From Peristeroidobacter agariperforans (GTDB lineage Bacteria; Pseudomonadota; Gammaproteobacteria; Steroidobacterales; Steroidobacteraceae), in NCBI RefSeq assembly GCF_004138335.1, contig NZ_RYFW01000002.1, positions 229,501-293,500 on the forward strand: DNA of 64,000 nt. Reading direction: 5' to 3'. How positions within the stretch are numbered: position 1 is the first letter of the stretch; every line of letters begins with the position of its first letter. Under the pieces are notes generated by a model that was not told the origin of the DNA, did not search any database, and saw only the letters and a list, made by a program, of their open reading frames with translations. Made by a program: the position numbers and the translations under genes. Below, one piece after another: positions 8,438 to 16,939 of this stretch.

Positions 8438-9579
8438 GGCCTCGCGTCGAAGGTCTGGCCGTAGCTTTGTGCTGACCCCTGCATGGCTTGCGGATGAAAT
8501 GGCGAGCGAACCTCTTCCAGGTAGTGAATCAGCTGCTTCGCGCGATGCAGGCTGGTGTGCTCATCCAAAGTGCGCTCGCGTGCGGCGCCTCCGATCGCCT
8601 GTAGCTCCGCATCGCTCATATCCAGCGCCGCCAGCGTGTCGTCGGCGGTGCGCGCCACCAGCACCTGCTCGCCCGGGGTATAGAAGTCATCCAGGCCGCA
8701 CCATTCGTCCGAGAGCACCGCGGCTCCACAGGCCGCGGCCTCGAACAATCGGCCCGACGGACACCAGCCCATGCGAGCCATCGGCTCGCGCGTGACGTTC
8801 AATGTCAGGCGCGAGGACGAGAAGAACGCCGAATGTTCCTGCGGCGGCAGGTGGTAGACGAAATAGACGTTGTTGCTCCAGGGAAAGTGCTCTGGATACT
8901 GCGCGCCGCCGATCAGGAACTTGTCGCGGGGTCGCAGCCGCGCCGGGGCGACGAACAATTCTTCGAGCATGACCTGCCGGTCGGCCGAGTAGGTGCCCAG
9001 CCACGACAACATTGCCCGATAGCGCTCCACCGGAGCGACCGGATGATGGACGTCCGGATCGACATGACCGTACAACGCACGGACGTGCTGTGCGCACAGG
9101 TCGCTTCGCAATGCCTCCAGCGCGGCGCCGCCGGTGTAGCTCAGTACCAAATCGAAATCGCCGAGACCACGCCAGGGGAGGTAAGGGACTTGCTTGCCGG
9201 CGCGCAACGCGTCCAACGTGATCGGCGTGTCGAGGTCGTAGAACACTGCGAGCGGATGCTGGGCGTCGAGGATGGTGTCGGTCGCGGCCTGCGCGTCGAA
9301 GCAGTACGACGAGACGACCGCCGTGTCGCACTCAGCAAGCTCGCGACGGGCACGACCTTCGATGGTAGACCAGTCCGAGTACAGCACGAGCTTGCTATCG
9401 CCCAGGGCAGGCGGCAGCGAGGGCCAGTCGCGACTGGCGGCGTAGTAGGGCACGTCGCGCTCGAAGAACACGAATTCGTGTCCGAGATTTGCCAATGCCT
9501 TGCACAGGCCACGCCACAGCGTGGCATGGCCGTTGCCCCACGAGGAACTGATGGTCAGACCGAAGATCGCGATTTTCAT
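8434..9579 (-). CDS. CgeB-type glycosyltransferase 1
   Basis: The 381-residue GT-B-like protein starts FGLTISSSWGNGHATLWRGL and contains FYDLDTPITLDALR, LSWLGTYSADRQ, LIGGAQYPEHFPW and the donor-site segment SGRLFEAAACGAAVLSDEW. These match the CgeB family (first named from Bacillus spore maturation), whose substrates are mostly unknown. The ATG at 9579 overlaps the stop of the phosphatase gene; an in-frame start at 9621 is rejected because it would extend into that gene. It is clearly paralogous to the product of 19180-20319, sharing SSWGNGHA, DxDTP and GAQYPEH, which suggests successive additions of similar sugars by duplicated enzymes. Confidence 0.88.
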   Translation of the reverse strand: MKIAIFGLTISSSWGNGHATLWRGLCKALANLGHEFVFFERDVPYYAASRDWPSLPPALGDSKLVLYSDWSTIEGRARRELAECDTAVVSSYCFDAQAATDTILDAQHPLAVFYDLDTPITLDALRAGKQVPYLPWRGLGDFDLVLSYTGGAALEALRSDLCAQHVRALYGHVDPDVHHPVAPVERYRAMLSWLGTYSADRQVMLEELFVAPARLRPRDKFLIGGAQYPEHFPWSNNVYFVYHLPPQEHSAFFSSSRLTLNVTREPMARMGWCPSGRLFEAAACGAAVLSDEWCGLDDFYTPGEQVLVARTADDTLAALDMSDAELQAIGGAARERTLDEHTSLHRAKQLIHYLEEVRSPFHPQAMQGSAQSYGQTFDARP

Positions 9580-10175
9580 AAAGATGCCCGCTGGTTGATG
9601 GCATCGATGCGTGGGCCCCACTCGCTCAGGTGCACGCGGCTGATCGACGCAGGACTGATCGCCAATCGCTGATACGCACCGATTGGCGCTTGCAGCCAGT
9701 ACAGGAGCGCGGCACGAATCACTTCCGCGTGCGTCACCAGGATCATCGGCCGACCGGGAAAAGCCTCACTCAGTCGGTGCAGATGGCGCAGCACTCGTGC
9801 CTGCACGTCCCTGATCCGCTCGCCCGCCGGCGTGGCGGCGCTGTCGCGCTGCTCGTTCCATCGCCGCCAGGCGGGATCCCGGGCGAGCTCGTCGAATGTT
9901 TGTCCCGACCAGTGGCCAAAGTCCAGTTCGTCGATATCGCAAGCCGTCACGAGCTCGCACTGACTGCGCGCTGCAATCGCCGCCGCAGTTTGTTGAGCGC
10001 GACGTCGCGGGCTCACCACAAGCAATGTTTCCGAAGTTGGCGCGAGCACGCATGCCATTGCTTCTGCTTCCCGGACTCCGATGGCGGCGAGCGGCGCGTC
10101 GATCGTGCGTCCGAGCAACATCTCATCCATGCGCTCGCACGTGGCGTGGCGCACGAACACGAGATCGTTGGTCAT
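9576..10175 (-). CDS. Histidine phosphatase family protein
   Basis: This 199-residue member of the phosphoglycerate-mutase-like superfamily carries the phosphohistidine motif as VRHAT (residues 8-12; RHG is usual), [12 protein letters not shown] for the second Arg, and VTHAEVIRA for the second catalytic His. It would hydrolyse a phosphate ester in the cytoplasm. Its coding start lies inside the 3' end of the inositol-3-phosphate synthase gene (53-base overlap), so the two are tightly coupled. The simplest inference is that it dephosphorylates inositol phosphate or a sugar phosphate made by this operon; no SuhB-type inositol monophosphatase is present here. Its downstream neighbour overlaps by ATGA. 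Confidence 0.88.
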   Translation of the reverse strand: MTNDLVFVRHATCERMDEMLLGRTIDAPLAAIGVREAEAMACVLAPTSETLLVVSPRRRAQQTAAAIAARSQCELVTACDIDELDFGHWSGQTFDELARDPAWRRWNEQRDSAATPAGERIRDVQARVLRHLHRLSEAFPGRPMILVTHAEVIRAALLYWLQAPIGAYQRLAISPASISRVHLSEWGPRIDAINQRASL

Positions 10176-11262
10176 GAGCTTGATCCTGAGTGGCCTTGCC
10201 GGCGATGAAGTCGAGCGTCAGCTGGCGCGCAACATGATCGGTGAACTGCTGAGGCGGCGATTTCATGAAATAGCTCGACGGCCCCGTCAGTGCGCCGCCT
10301 ACGCGGCGATCCAGCGCAAGCTGCGCACAGCGCACGGCGTCGATCACCACGCCCGCGGAGTTCGGCGAGTCCCACACTTCGAGCTTCAACTCGATATTCA
10401 GCGGCGAGCCGCCGAATGCCGTGCCTTCCATACGAATGTAGGCCCACTTCCTATCGCTCAACCACTCGACATGGTCGCTCGGGCCGACATGGATGTTGTC
10501 CGGCGCCACGTCGATCTGACTGGTGACCGAGCGTGTCTTGGACAGCTTCTTCGACACCAGCCGCTCCCGCTCCAGCATGTTCTTGAAGTCGGCGTTGCCG
10601 CCGAAGTTGAGCTGATAGGTGTGATCCAGGCTCACGCCGCGCTCGCGGAACAAATTGGCCAGCGCACGGTGCACGATGGTCGCGCCGACCTGGCTCTTGA
10701 TGTCATCGCCGACCAGGGGCAGGCGCGCCACTTCGAAACGGCGCCGCCAGTCGGCGTCCGATGCGATGAACACTGGAATGCAATTGACGAACGCGCATCC
10801 GGCTTCGAGCGCGCGCAACGCATACCATTCGGTCGCACGCTGCGAGCCGACGGGAAGATAAGAGACCAGGATCTGCGTACCGCTGTCCCGCAGGATCTTT
10901 ACAACATCGGCTTCCGCTGCCTCCGACTCGATCAGCTCGTCTTCCAGATAGATGCCGATGCCGTCGAGTGTGCGGCCTCGCGCGACCTTGACGCCCAACG
11001 CAGGCAGCGGAGCGAATACGCGCGTGTTGTTGGGCGGGGCGAGCAACGCTTCGGAGAGGTCTTTGCCGACTTTGGGTGCGGTGATATCGAATGCCGAAGT
11101 AATTCGGATGTCACGCACGTGGTACGGGCCGACCCTTGCGTGCATCAAACCGGGAATGACCGCGTCATCGTCGGCATCGTGGTAGTAGTGCAAGCCTTGC
11201 ACGAAGGATGATGCGCAGTTGCCGGCGCCGACGATGCCAACATTCACTGTCTCAGCGTTCAA
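10123..11262 (-). CDS. ino1: Inositol-3-phosphate synthase (mycobacterial-type Ino1)
   Basis: The enzyme converts glucose-6-phosphate to 1L-myo-inositol-1(3)-phosphate with NAD. The protein is colinear with actinobacterial Ino1: [17 protein letters not shown] (NAD loop), [44 protein letters not shown] with a catalytic Lys, and [17 protein letters not shown] prefer a TTG start at 11262 (GGGAG five bases upstream; 379 residues) over a TTG at 11316. The last 53 bases overlap the phosphatase gene, giving an Arg/His-rich C-terminal tail (about 17 residues) not typical of the family. It is the first gene of the leftward glycan operon. Ino1 is uncommon in proteobacteria, so its presence is a strong hint that the cluster product contains inositol. 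Confidence 0.95.
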   Translation of the reverse strand: MNAETVNVGIVGAGNCASSFVQGLHYYHDADDDAVIPGLMHARVGPYHVRDIRITSAFDITAPKVGKDLSEALLAPPNNTRVFAPLPALGVKVARGRTLDGIGIYLEDELIESEAAEADVVKILRDSGTQILVSYLPVGSQRATEWYALRALEAGCAFVNCIPVFIASDADWRRRFEVARLPLVGDDIKSQVGATIVHRALANLFRERGVSLDHTYQLNFGGNADFKNMLERERLVSKKLSKTRSVTSQIDVAPDNIHVGPSDHVEWLSDRKWAYIRMEGTAFGGSPLNIELKLEVWDSPNSAGVVIDAVRCAQLALDRRVGGALTGPSSYFMKSPPQQFTDHVARQLTLDFIAGKATQDQAHDQRSRVRAPRHVRAHG

Positions 11263-11524
11263 TGCCGTCTCCCGCGAAGTGAGCCTGTCGCGAACGCTGA
11301 TGCACGAATCATGCAAGGCTTCAGATCAATAAAAAAAGCGCCGGTCGATGGGTCCAGGCGTGTAGTCGCTCCGTAGCTATGTAACTTTTTTTCCCGGTCG
11401 GCGGTCTGCTGCCCGCTTTTTCGCCGCGTGTAACGCTGCCGCAGCGGCGGCACGCTTGTTGCTACTTACCTTCGGGGCGGCTCGCCATCGTGAGTCATCA
11501 CCGACAGCTTTCGAGGAACTCCCA
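11263..11524. promoter_or_regulatory. Divergent control region of the inositol-glycan cluster
   Basis: These 262 bases lie between the divergent first genes of two operons and must carry both promoters. They contain A- and T-runs (AAAAAAA near 11331, TTTTTTT near 11387, TTTTT near 11418) in otherwise GC-rich DNA. No convincing -35/-10 pair or known operator was identified by eye. The minus-strand reading between about 11380 and 11465 gives a Lys/Ala-rich peptide, which I take as chance. Confidence 0.6.
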
Positions 11525-12712
11525 GTGGGCAAGCTATGGACATCGGATGAAACCATCCAATTCTCCGGGCGCAGCGGCAATGGACGCTGGTCCAGCGACG
11601 CACTGGTGCTGGTGACTGGAGGCGCGGGTTTCATCGGTTCGCACGTGGCCAATCTGCTCGCCGAAAGCGGCTCGCGCGTGCGCGTGATCGATGCGCTCGA
11701 CGCCCAAGTTCACGGCGAGGAGCCCGGCTTTCCGGCTCATCTGCACGCCGACGTCGAGCGCGTCGAAGGCGATATTCGCGACCGCGATGCTTTGTGTGCA
11801 GCGCTGCAGGGCGCTACGCACGTTTGTCATCTGGCCGCCGCGGTCGGCGTCGGTCAAAGCATGTATGAGATCGAACGCTACGTCGATATCAACAATCGTG
11901 GCACCGCCTTGTTGCTGGAAACGTTGATGGATCGTCCGCTGCAACGATTGGTGGTGGCTTCGAGCATGAGCGTGTATGGCGAAGGGCTGTACCGGCAGCC
12001 GGGCGGTAACGGCTCACAGTATTGCGAGCCGCAGCTGCGATCGCGACAGCAGCTGAGCGAAGGCCGTTGGGAGATCGAAACTGTCGATGGCAAGCTCGAG
12101 CCGGTGGCGACTCCGGAAACCAAGCACGTGGCGCCGGCATCGGTGTACGCATTGTCGAAATACGATCAGGAGCAGATGTGCCTGATGTTCGGATCCGCTT
12201 ATGGCGTACCGACCGTGGCATTGCGCTTCTTCAACGCTTACGGCCCCCATCAGGCGCTGTCGAATCCTTACACCGGCGTGCTCGCGATCTTCGCGTCGCG
12301 CTGTATCAATGGCAATCCGCCGCTGATCTTCGAGGACGGCATGCAACGGCGCGACTTCGTCAGCGTGCGTGATGTCGCCCGTGCGTGTCAGTTGGCGCTC
12401 ACTACGCCGGCGCTCGGCGAGACTTTCAACATTGGTTCGGGCGAGCCGCGCACGGTGCTGGAAGTTGCCAATAGCGTCATCGACGCGGTGAATGCGCCGG
12501 TCGATCCGCGGGTCACGGGCAAATACCGTATCGGCGACATCAGGCACTGCTTTGCAGATATCTCGAAGGCGGAGCAACTGCTGGGTTACCAGCCGCAAGT
12601 GAAGTTCGAGGACGGCCTGGTGGAATTGGCCGAATGGCTGGCGAGCACTTCGGCGAACGACAACTTCATGCGCGCCAGCGCCGAGCTCGATCGCAGAGGG
12701 CTGACGCTGTGA
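11525..12712 (+). CDS. NAD-dependent sugar epimerase/dehydratase 1
   Basis: This extended short-chain dehydrogenase has a Rossmann motif TGGAGFIGSH, the active-site Ser in SSMSVYGEG, and YALSKYD as catalytic YxxxK. The RFFNAYGPHQALSNPYTGV segment is typical of UDP/GDP-sugar epimerases and dehydratases. The GTG at 11525 with AGGA seven bases upstream gives 395 residues; the frame upstream to 11456 lacks family resemblance. An insert of roughly 40 residues between the Ser motif and YxxxK is longer than in GalE. It starts the rightward operon and overlaps the next gene by GTGA. It probably modifies a nucleotide sugar made by the nucleotidyltransferase of this cluster; the substrate is not determinable. 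Confidence 0.88.
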   Translation: MGKLWTSDETIQFSGRSGNGRWSSDALVLVTGGAGFIGSHVANLLAESGSRVRVIDALDAQVHGEEPGFPAHLHADVERVEGDIRDRDALCAALQGATHVCHLAAAVGVGQSMYEIERYVDINNRGTALLLETLMDRPLQRLVVASSMSVYGEGLYRQPGGNGSQYCEPQLRSRQQLSEGRWEIETVDGKLEPVATPETKHVAPASVYALSKYDQEQMCLMFGSAYGVPTVALRFFNAYGPHQALSNPYTGVLAIFASRCINGNPPLIFEDGMQRRDFVSVRDVARACQLALTTPALGETFNIGSGEPRTVLEVANSVIDAVNAPVDPRVTGKYRIGDIRHCFADISKAEQLLGYQPQVKFEDGLVELAEWLASTSANDNFMRASAELDRRGLTL

Positions 12713-13815
12713 TCGCTGCAGCGAAGAGCCGGCAGCACTGCAGCGTCCTGATCACCGGCGGCGCCGGCTTCGTCGGCGTGAATCTCGCGGCGGATCTGCT
12801 GGCCAACGGCGAGCGCGTGCGCATCCTCGATTCGCTGGCGCGTGCCGGCAGCGAGCGAAACATCGCGTGGCTGCGGCACCACCACCCCGACCAGGTCGAC
12901 TTTATCGAAGCCGATGTGAGAAATCCCCAGGCAGTGGCTGCCGCGATGAGGGGAATCGAGCATGTCGTCCATCTGGCGGCCCAGGTGGCTGTCACCAGCA
13001 GCCTGGCCGATCCGCCATTCGATTTCGACGTGAATGCGTTCGGCACATTGAATGTTCTCGAGGCGGCAAGACGCGCCAGCCGCGCGCCATCCTTGATATT
13101 CACGTCGACCAACAAAGTGTACGGCGCACTCGATGACCTGAGAGTTCGAGCCGACGGGCAACGTTACATGCCGACGACTTTGCGCGTGCGCTCGCACGGC
13201 ATCGACGAATCGCGCGGGCTCGATTTTCACAGCCCCTATGGCTGTTCGAAGGGCGCGGCCGAGCAGTACGTGCTGGATTATTCACGCAGCTTCGGCCTGC
13301 GCACCACGGTGTTCCGCATGAGCTGCATCTACGGGCCCCATCAGCACGGCAACGAAGATCAGGGCTGGGTGGCCCACATGGTCCGCAGCGCTCTGGCGGG
13401 TACGCCGATCACGATCTATGGCAACGGCAAACAAGTTCGCGATGTGTTGTTCGTCGATGACCTCGTCAATGCCTTCCGGCGCGCGCGACACGAGATCGAT
13501 CGTCTGTCGGGGCGAGCGTTCAACATCGGCGGTGGGCCGGGCAACAGTGTGAGCTTGCTGGAGCTGATCCGGCAGTTGGAACAATCACTGAAACGACGCG
13601 TCGAGCTGCGTTTCGAGCGCTGGCGCGTCGGCGACCAGCGTTACTACGTCTCCGACACCGGGCGATTCCAGGCGGCGACCGGCTGGCGGGCGCGCACTGC
13701 GGTGACCGAAGGCGTCGAGGCTTTGTGCGATTGGCTCACTGCCTCCGAGCTGCTCCCTGCGCAGCGGCGTCGGACCGCGCAGACGAGCGTGCAGGAACTG
13801 GGCGCTCCCGGTTGA
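12709..13815 (+). CDS. NAD-dependent epimerase 2, CDP-paratose/tyvelose-2-epimerase-like
   Basis: This 368-residue extended SDR has TGGAGFVGVNLA, FTSTNKVYGALDDL, YGCSKGAAEQYVLDY (catalytic YxxxK) and FRMSCIYGPHQHGNEDQGW. The combination STNKVYG plus the EDQGW segment is characteristic of CDP-paratose 2-epimerase (RfbE) and close relatives, which invert C2 of a nucleotide hexose. The GTG start at 12709 overlaps the preceding stop (GTGA), with AGAGGG eight bases before it. No other CDP-paratose pathway genes (ddhA-D) are in the window, so the true substrate may differ. It is the second of two distinct epimerases in the rightward operon. Confidence 0.88.
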   Translation: MIAAAKSRQHCSVLITGGAGFVGVNLAADLLANGERVRILDSLARAGSERNIAWLRHHHPDQVDFIEADVRNPQAVAAAMRGIEHVVHLAAQVAVTSSLADPPFDFDVNAFGTLNVLEAARRASRAPSLIFTSTNKVYGALDDLRVRADGQRYMPTTLRVRSHGIDESRGLDFHSPYGCSKGAAEQYVLDYSRSFGLRTTVFRMSCIYGPHQHGNEDQGWVAHMVRSALAGTPITIYGNGKQVRDVLFVDDLVNAFRRARHEIDRLSGRAFNIGGGPGNSVSLLELIRQLEQSLKRRVELRFERWRVGDQRYYVSDTGRFQAATGWRARTAVTEGVEALCDWLTASELLPAQRRRTAQTSVQELGAPG

Positions 13816-13830
13816 TTTCAAGGTAATCGC

Positions 13831-14808
13831 ATGAGCGATGTGCAGCACGCAGCCAGGTTGATTCGGCCCATGACCACGCGGATCAGCGAGGTGAGGGTGC
13901 CCGAGCCCGGCGCGAACGAAGTGCGTGTCATGCTGGAGGGCTGCGGCATCTGTGCTTCCAACCTGCCGGTGTGGGAAGGACGTGAGTGGTTCAAATATCC
14001 GCTCGAAGCCGGATCGCCGGGACACGAGGGCTGGGGCATCGTCGATGCAGTCGGCGCAGGCGTCGAGGATCTCGAAGCAGGGCAGCGAGTGGCGTTGATG
14101 TCCGGCCACGCATATGCCGAGTACGACATCGCTTCGCGTAACTGTGTCGTGGCCTTGCCGGAGGAGCTGGACGACGAACCGTTCCCCGGCGAGCCGTTCG
14201 GCTGCGTGATGAATATTTTCGAGCGCAGCGACATTCACGCCGGGCAGACAGTCGCGGTCGTGGGCGGTGGTTTCATCGGCTTGCTGTTGACGCAGCTGGC
14301 GTCCGACGCCGGTGCGCACGTCGTGGTGCTGTCGCACCGTGAGTGGGCGCTGCAGCTCGCGTTGACGATGGAGGCGGAGGACATCATCGCCACCAAAGAC
14401 GACGGTCACGACGCCGAGCGGGCCATGCAGCTCACCAGCAACCGGGGCTTCGATCGAGTAATCGAGGTGTCGGGGGTGCAATCCGGTCTCGATCTCGCCA
14501 GCGATATTGCGGGCGAGCGCGCCCGTCTCATCATCGCCGGCTATCACCAGGACGGGCCTCGCCAGGTCAATATGCAGCAGTGGAACTGGCGCGGCCTGGA
14601 TGTCATCAACGCGCACGAGCGTTCGATGGACCGCTATGTCCTGGGTGTGCAGAAGGCGATCCAAGCTGCGTTGGAAGGCCGGCTCGATCCGTTCCCGTTA
14701 TTGACGCACACCGTATCGCTCGGCTCGCTCGACCTTGGCTTCAAGCTGATGCGGGAGCGGCCCGACGGATTCGTCAAAGCGCTGCTGCTCAACGAGGTCG
14801 ACTCGTGA
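13831..14808 (+). CDS. Medium-chain alcohol/polyol dehydrogenase
   Basis: This 325-residue MDR protein has EGCGICASNLPVWEG with the catalytic-zinc Cys, SPGHEGWGIVDAVG with His and Glu, and a VVGGGFIGLLL nucleotide-binding loop. The structural-zinc lobe with four Cys is absent, as in several sorbitol- or threonine-type relatives. It would oxidise a hydroxyl with NAD(P) in the cytoplasm. AAGG lies eight bases before the ATG, 15 bases past the previous stop, and its own stop overlaps the next gene by GTGA. Next to a Gfo/Idh/MocA enzyme and with Ino1 opposite, an inositol or sugar hydroxyl is a reasonable substrate guess. Confidence 0.87.
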   Translation: MSDVQHAARLIRPMTTRISEVRVPEPGANEVRVMLEGCGICASNLPVWEGREWFKYPLEAGSPGHEGWGIVDAVGAGVEDLEAGQRVALMSGHAYAEYDIASRNCVVALPEELDDEPFPGEPFGCVMNIFERSDIHAGQTVAVVGGGFIGLLLTQLASDAGAHVVVLSHREWALQLALTMEAEDIIATKDDGHDAERAMQLTSNRGFDRVIEVSGVQSGLDLASDIAGERARLIIAGYHQDGPRQVNMQQWNWRGLDVINAHERSMDRYVLGVQKAIQAALEGRLDPFPLLTHTVSLGSLDLGFKLMRERPDGFVKALLLNEVDS

Positions 14809-15851
14809 GCGCGCGATTGCAAGTGCCCGCCAAATCGCCGAGCTCGGCGCGACTTGCTCTTGCCCGGCCGCGGATTGGGTTCGTCGGCCTCGGATGGATC
14901 GGACGCAAGCGACTCGACGCGTTGACTGCCGACAGCCGTGCAGACTTCGAAGTCGCCGCTCTGGTCGATAGCGATGCCGATCGACTGCGCGCGGCCGCTG
15001 CGGCTCATCCAGAAGCGTCAGTTGGGTCTGCCATCGATGCGTTGCTCGACGAAGGTCTGGACGCGGTCGTGATTGCGACACCGAACGGTTTGCACGCCAA
15101 TCAAGCCGTCGCTTGCCTGGAGCGCGGCATGGCGGTGTTCTGTCAGAAACCGCTCGCAACCACATTGAGCGATGTGCAACGAGTGCTCTCGGCGGCTCGT
15201 GCTGCCGATCGTTTACTCGGCATCGACTTCTGCTATCGCCACATCACCGGCATGGAAGTGTTGCGGCGTCGGCTGTCGTCAGGCGCGCTCGGTGACGTCA
15301 TCGCGGTCAGTCTGGTTTTCCACAATGCCTACGGGCCCGATAAGTCCTGGTGCAGGAGTCCCGCGCTGGCCGGTGGCGGTTGTTTGCTGGACCTCGGCGT
15401 GCACTTGCTCGATCTGGCGCTATGGGTGCAAGGCATGCCGCCCACGGAGCGGGTGCGCAGCCGACTGTTTGCTCATGGGCAGCCAGTGCAAGGTCGTGCG
15501 GGGGAGCTGGAAGATCTTGCTTACGCCGAGTTCATCCAGGCGAACGGTGCGATCGTGCGGCTGTGCTGCTCCTGGTATGCGCACATCGGTCAGCCGGCCC
15601 AGATTCGGATGGAGATCGCCGGCACGCGCGGTGGTGCTTCATGGCGCAATATCGATGGCTCTTTCTATGACTTCGACGTTTGTTTGTTTCAAGGAACGCA
15701 GCGCGAGCAACTCGGGACGTCGAGGGACGATTGGGGGACTCGGGCGTTGCGTGCGTGGCTGCGGCAGTTGCAGGCGAGCAATCGCTTCGACGCCGAAGCC
15801 GAAAACATCGTTCGCAGTGCCGCCCTCATCGAGGAGGTCTATCGGGCATGA
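14805..15851 (+). CDS. Gfo/Idh/MocA-family oxidoreductase
   Basis: The 348-residue product has the N-terminal Rossmann loop IGFVGLGWIGRKRLDAL and ATPNGLHANQAVACLERG. The family EKP motif appears as CQKPLATT, with Gln for Glu, and a C-terminal domain includes GGGCLLDLGVHLLDLALW. The family includes inositol dehydrogenases, scyllo-inosose reductases and sugar-nucleotide oxidoreductases. The GTG start at 14805 overlaps the previous stop. Together with the dehydrogenase upstream it could perform an oxidation/reduction (epimerisation) of inositol or a sugar unit. Overlap with the following glycosyltransferase is ATGA. Confidence 0.9.
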   Translation: MSARLQVPAKSPSSARLALARPRIGFVGLGWIGRKRLDALTADSRADFEVAALVDSDADRLRAAAAAHPEASVGSAIDALLDEGLDAVVIATPNGLHANQAVACLERGMAVFCQKPLATTLSDVQRVLSAARAADRLLGIDFCYRHITGMEVLRRRLSSGALGDVIAVSLVFHNAYGPDKSWCRSPALAGGGCLLDLGVHLLDLALWVQGMPPTERVRSRLFAHGQPVQGRAGELEDLAYAEFIQANGAIVRLCCSWYAHIGQPAQIRMEIAGTRGGASWRNIDGSFYDFDVCLFQGTQREQLGTSRDDWGTRALRAWLRQLQASNRFDAEAENIVRSAALIEEVYRA

Positions 15852-16939
15852 AGCTCCTGATGACAGCCGATGCGGTGGGCGGAGTATGGACGTATGCGCT
15901 CGATCTGTGCTCGGCTTTGTCAGGAAGCGGCGTCGACGTCGTGCTGGCGACCATGGGGCCGCGTCCGAGCGGAGAGCAACGCGCGGCCGCCGCAGCGCTG
16001 TGCAACGTACAACTCGTGGAGTCGGACTATCGACTGGAATGGATGGGCGCTGCCTGGGCCGATGTCGATGCGGCGGGCAAATGGCTGCTCGATCTCGCTG
16101 CCTCGAATGCCGTGGATGTCATCCACATCAATGGATACTCGCACGCAGCGCTGCCATGGAGACAACCTGTCGTTTGCGTGGCGCACTCGTGCGTATGGAC
16201 CTGGTGGCAAGCCGTATATGGCAACTCGCCGCCGGAACGGTGGAACGAATATCGCGGCCGTGTCGCCACCGGGCTGAACAGCGCCGATATCGTTATTGCT
16301 CCGACCGCAGCGTTCCTCGAACAGCTCGGTGCGTGCTATGCGTTTACGCCGCCAACACGCGTGATCAGAAACGGACGAGCGCCGGCAGCTTCCAGTTGCA
16401 ACGTCCCACGTGAGCCCATTGTGTTGGCCTGCGGGCGGCCCTGGGATGCTTCGAAGAACATCCGCGTTCTCGACGATGCCTCACGAAACGCCCGTTGGAG
16501 CGCATATGTGATCGGCAGCGTTACAGGACCCGATGGTCAGACGTTTAAACCCTCGGCAGTCCGGGCTGTCGGTGCGCAACCAAGTCGCGAAGTTCACAAG
16601 TGGATGCATCGGGCGAGCATCTTCGTACATCCGGCACTTTACGAGCCGTTCGGCTTGGTCGTGGTCGAGGCGGCAAGCGCCGGGTGCGCGCTCGTGCTCG
16701 CTGACATCCCGACGCTGCGCGAGCTATGGAATGGCGCCGCCGAGTTCTTCAAACCGCGCAATGCTCGCAGTCTGCGCGGGAAGTTGGACGCGCTCCTTGC
16801 CGATTCAGAGCGCCGACAGGAACTGTCAACGGCGGCCAGGAGGCGAGCAAAGGACTACAGCATCGAGTCCACCGCGGCGGAATACATGGAAACGTATCGA
16901 GCGCTCCTTGGTAATCATGGGGAGCGAACCGCCGCATGA
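15848..16939 (+). CDS. Glycosyltransferase family 4 protein
   Basis: This 363-residue GT-B enzyme has the N-terminal GGVWTYALDLCSAL loop and a C-terminal donor site ASIFVHPALYEPFGLVVVEA followed by SAGCALVLADIPTLREL, carrying the family E-x7-E pattern. LACGRPWDASKN marks the start of the second domain. It should transfer a sugar from a nucleotide donor in the cytoplasm. The ATG at 15848 overlaps the oxidoreductase stop as ATGA, and its own end overlaps the next gene in the same way. It is the only classical GT4 among the cluster's transferases and is a plausible first-step enzyme on inositol, as MshA-type GT4 enzymes are; that step is inference. Confidence 0.9.
   Translation: MKLLMTADAVGGVWTYALDLCSALSGSGVDVVLATMGPRPSGEQRAAAAALCNVQLVESDYRLEWMGAAWADVDAAGKWLLDLAASNAVDVIHINGYSHAALPWRQPVVCVAHSCVWTWWQAVYGNSPPERWNEYRGRVATGLNSADIVIAPTAAFLEQLGACYAFTPPTRVIRNGRAPAASSCNVPREPIVLACGRPWDASKNIRVLDDASRNARWSAYVIGSVTGPDGQTFKPSAVRAVGAQPSREVHKWMHRASIFVHPALYEPFGLVVVEAASAGCALVLADIPTLRELWNGAAEFFKPRNARSLRGKLDALLADSERRQELSTAARRRAKDYSIESTAAEYMETYRALLGNHGERTAA

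Noticed and set aside
11377-11652. Minus-strand frame ending in an Ala/Lys-rich histone-like peptide in the divergent control region
   Set aside because: Only the last 30 residues look basic, there is no ribosome site, and the rest overlaps the epimerase gene in antisense. The Lys/Ala content follows from T/G/C-rich DNA.
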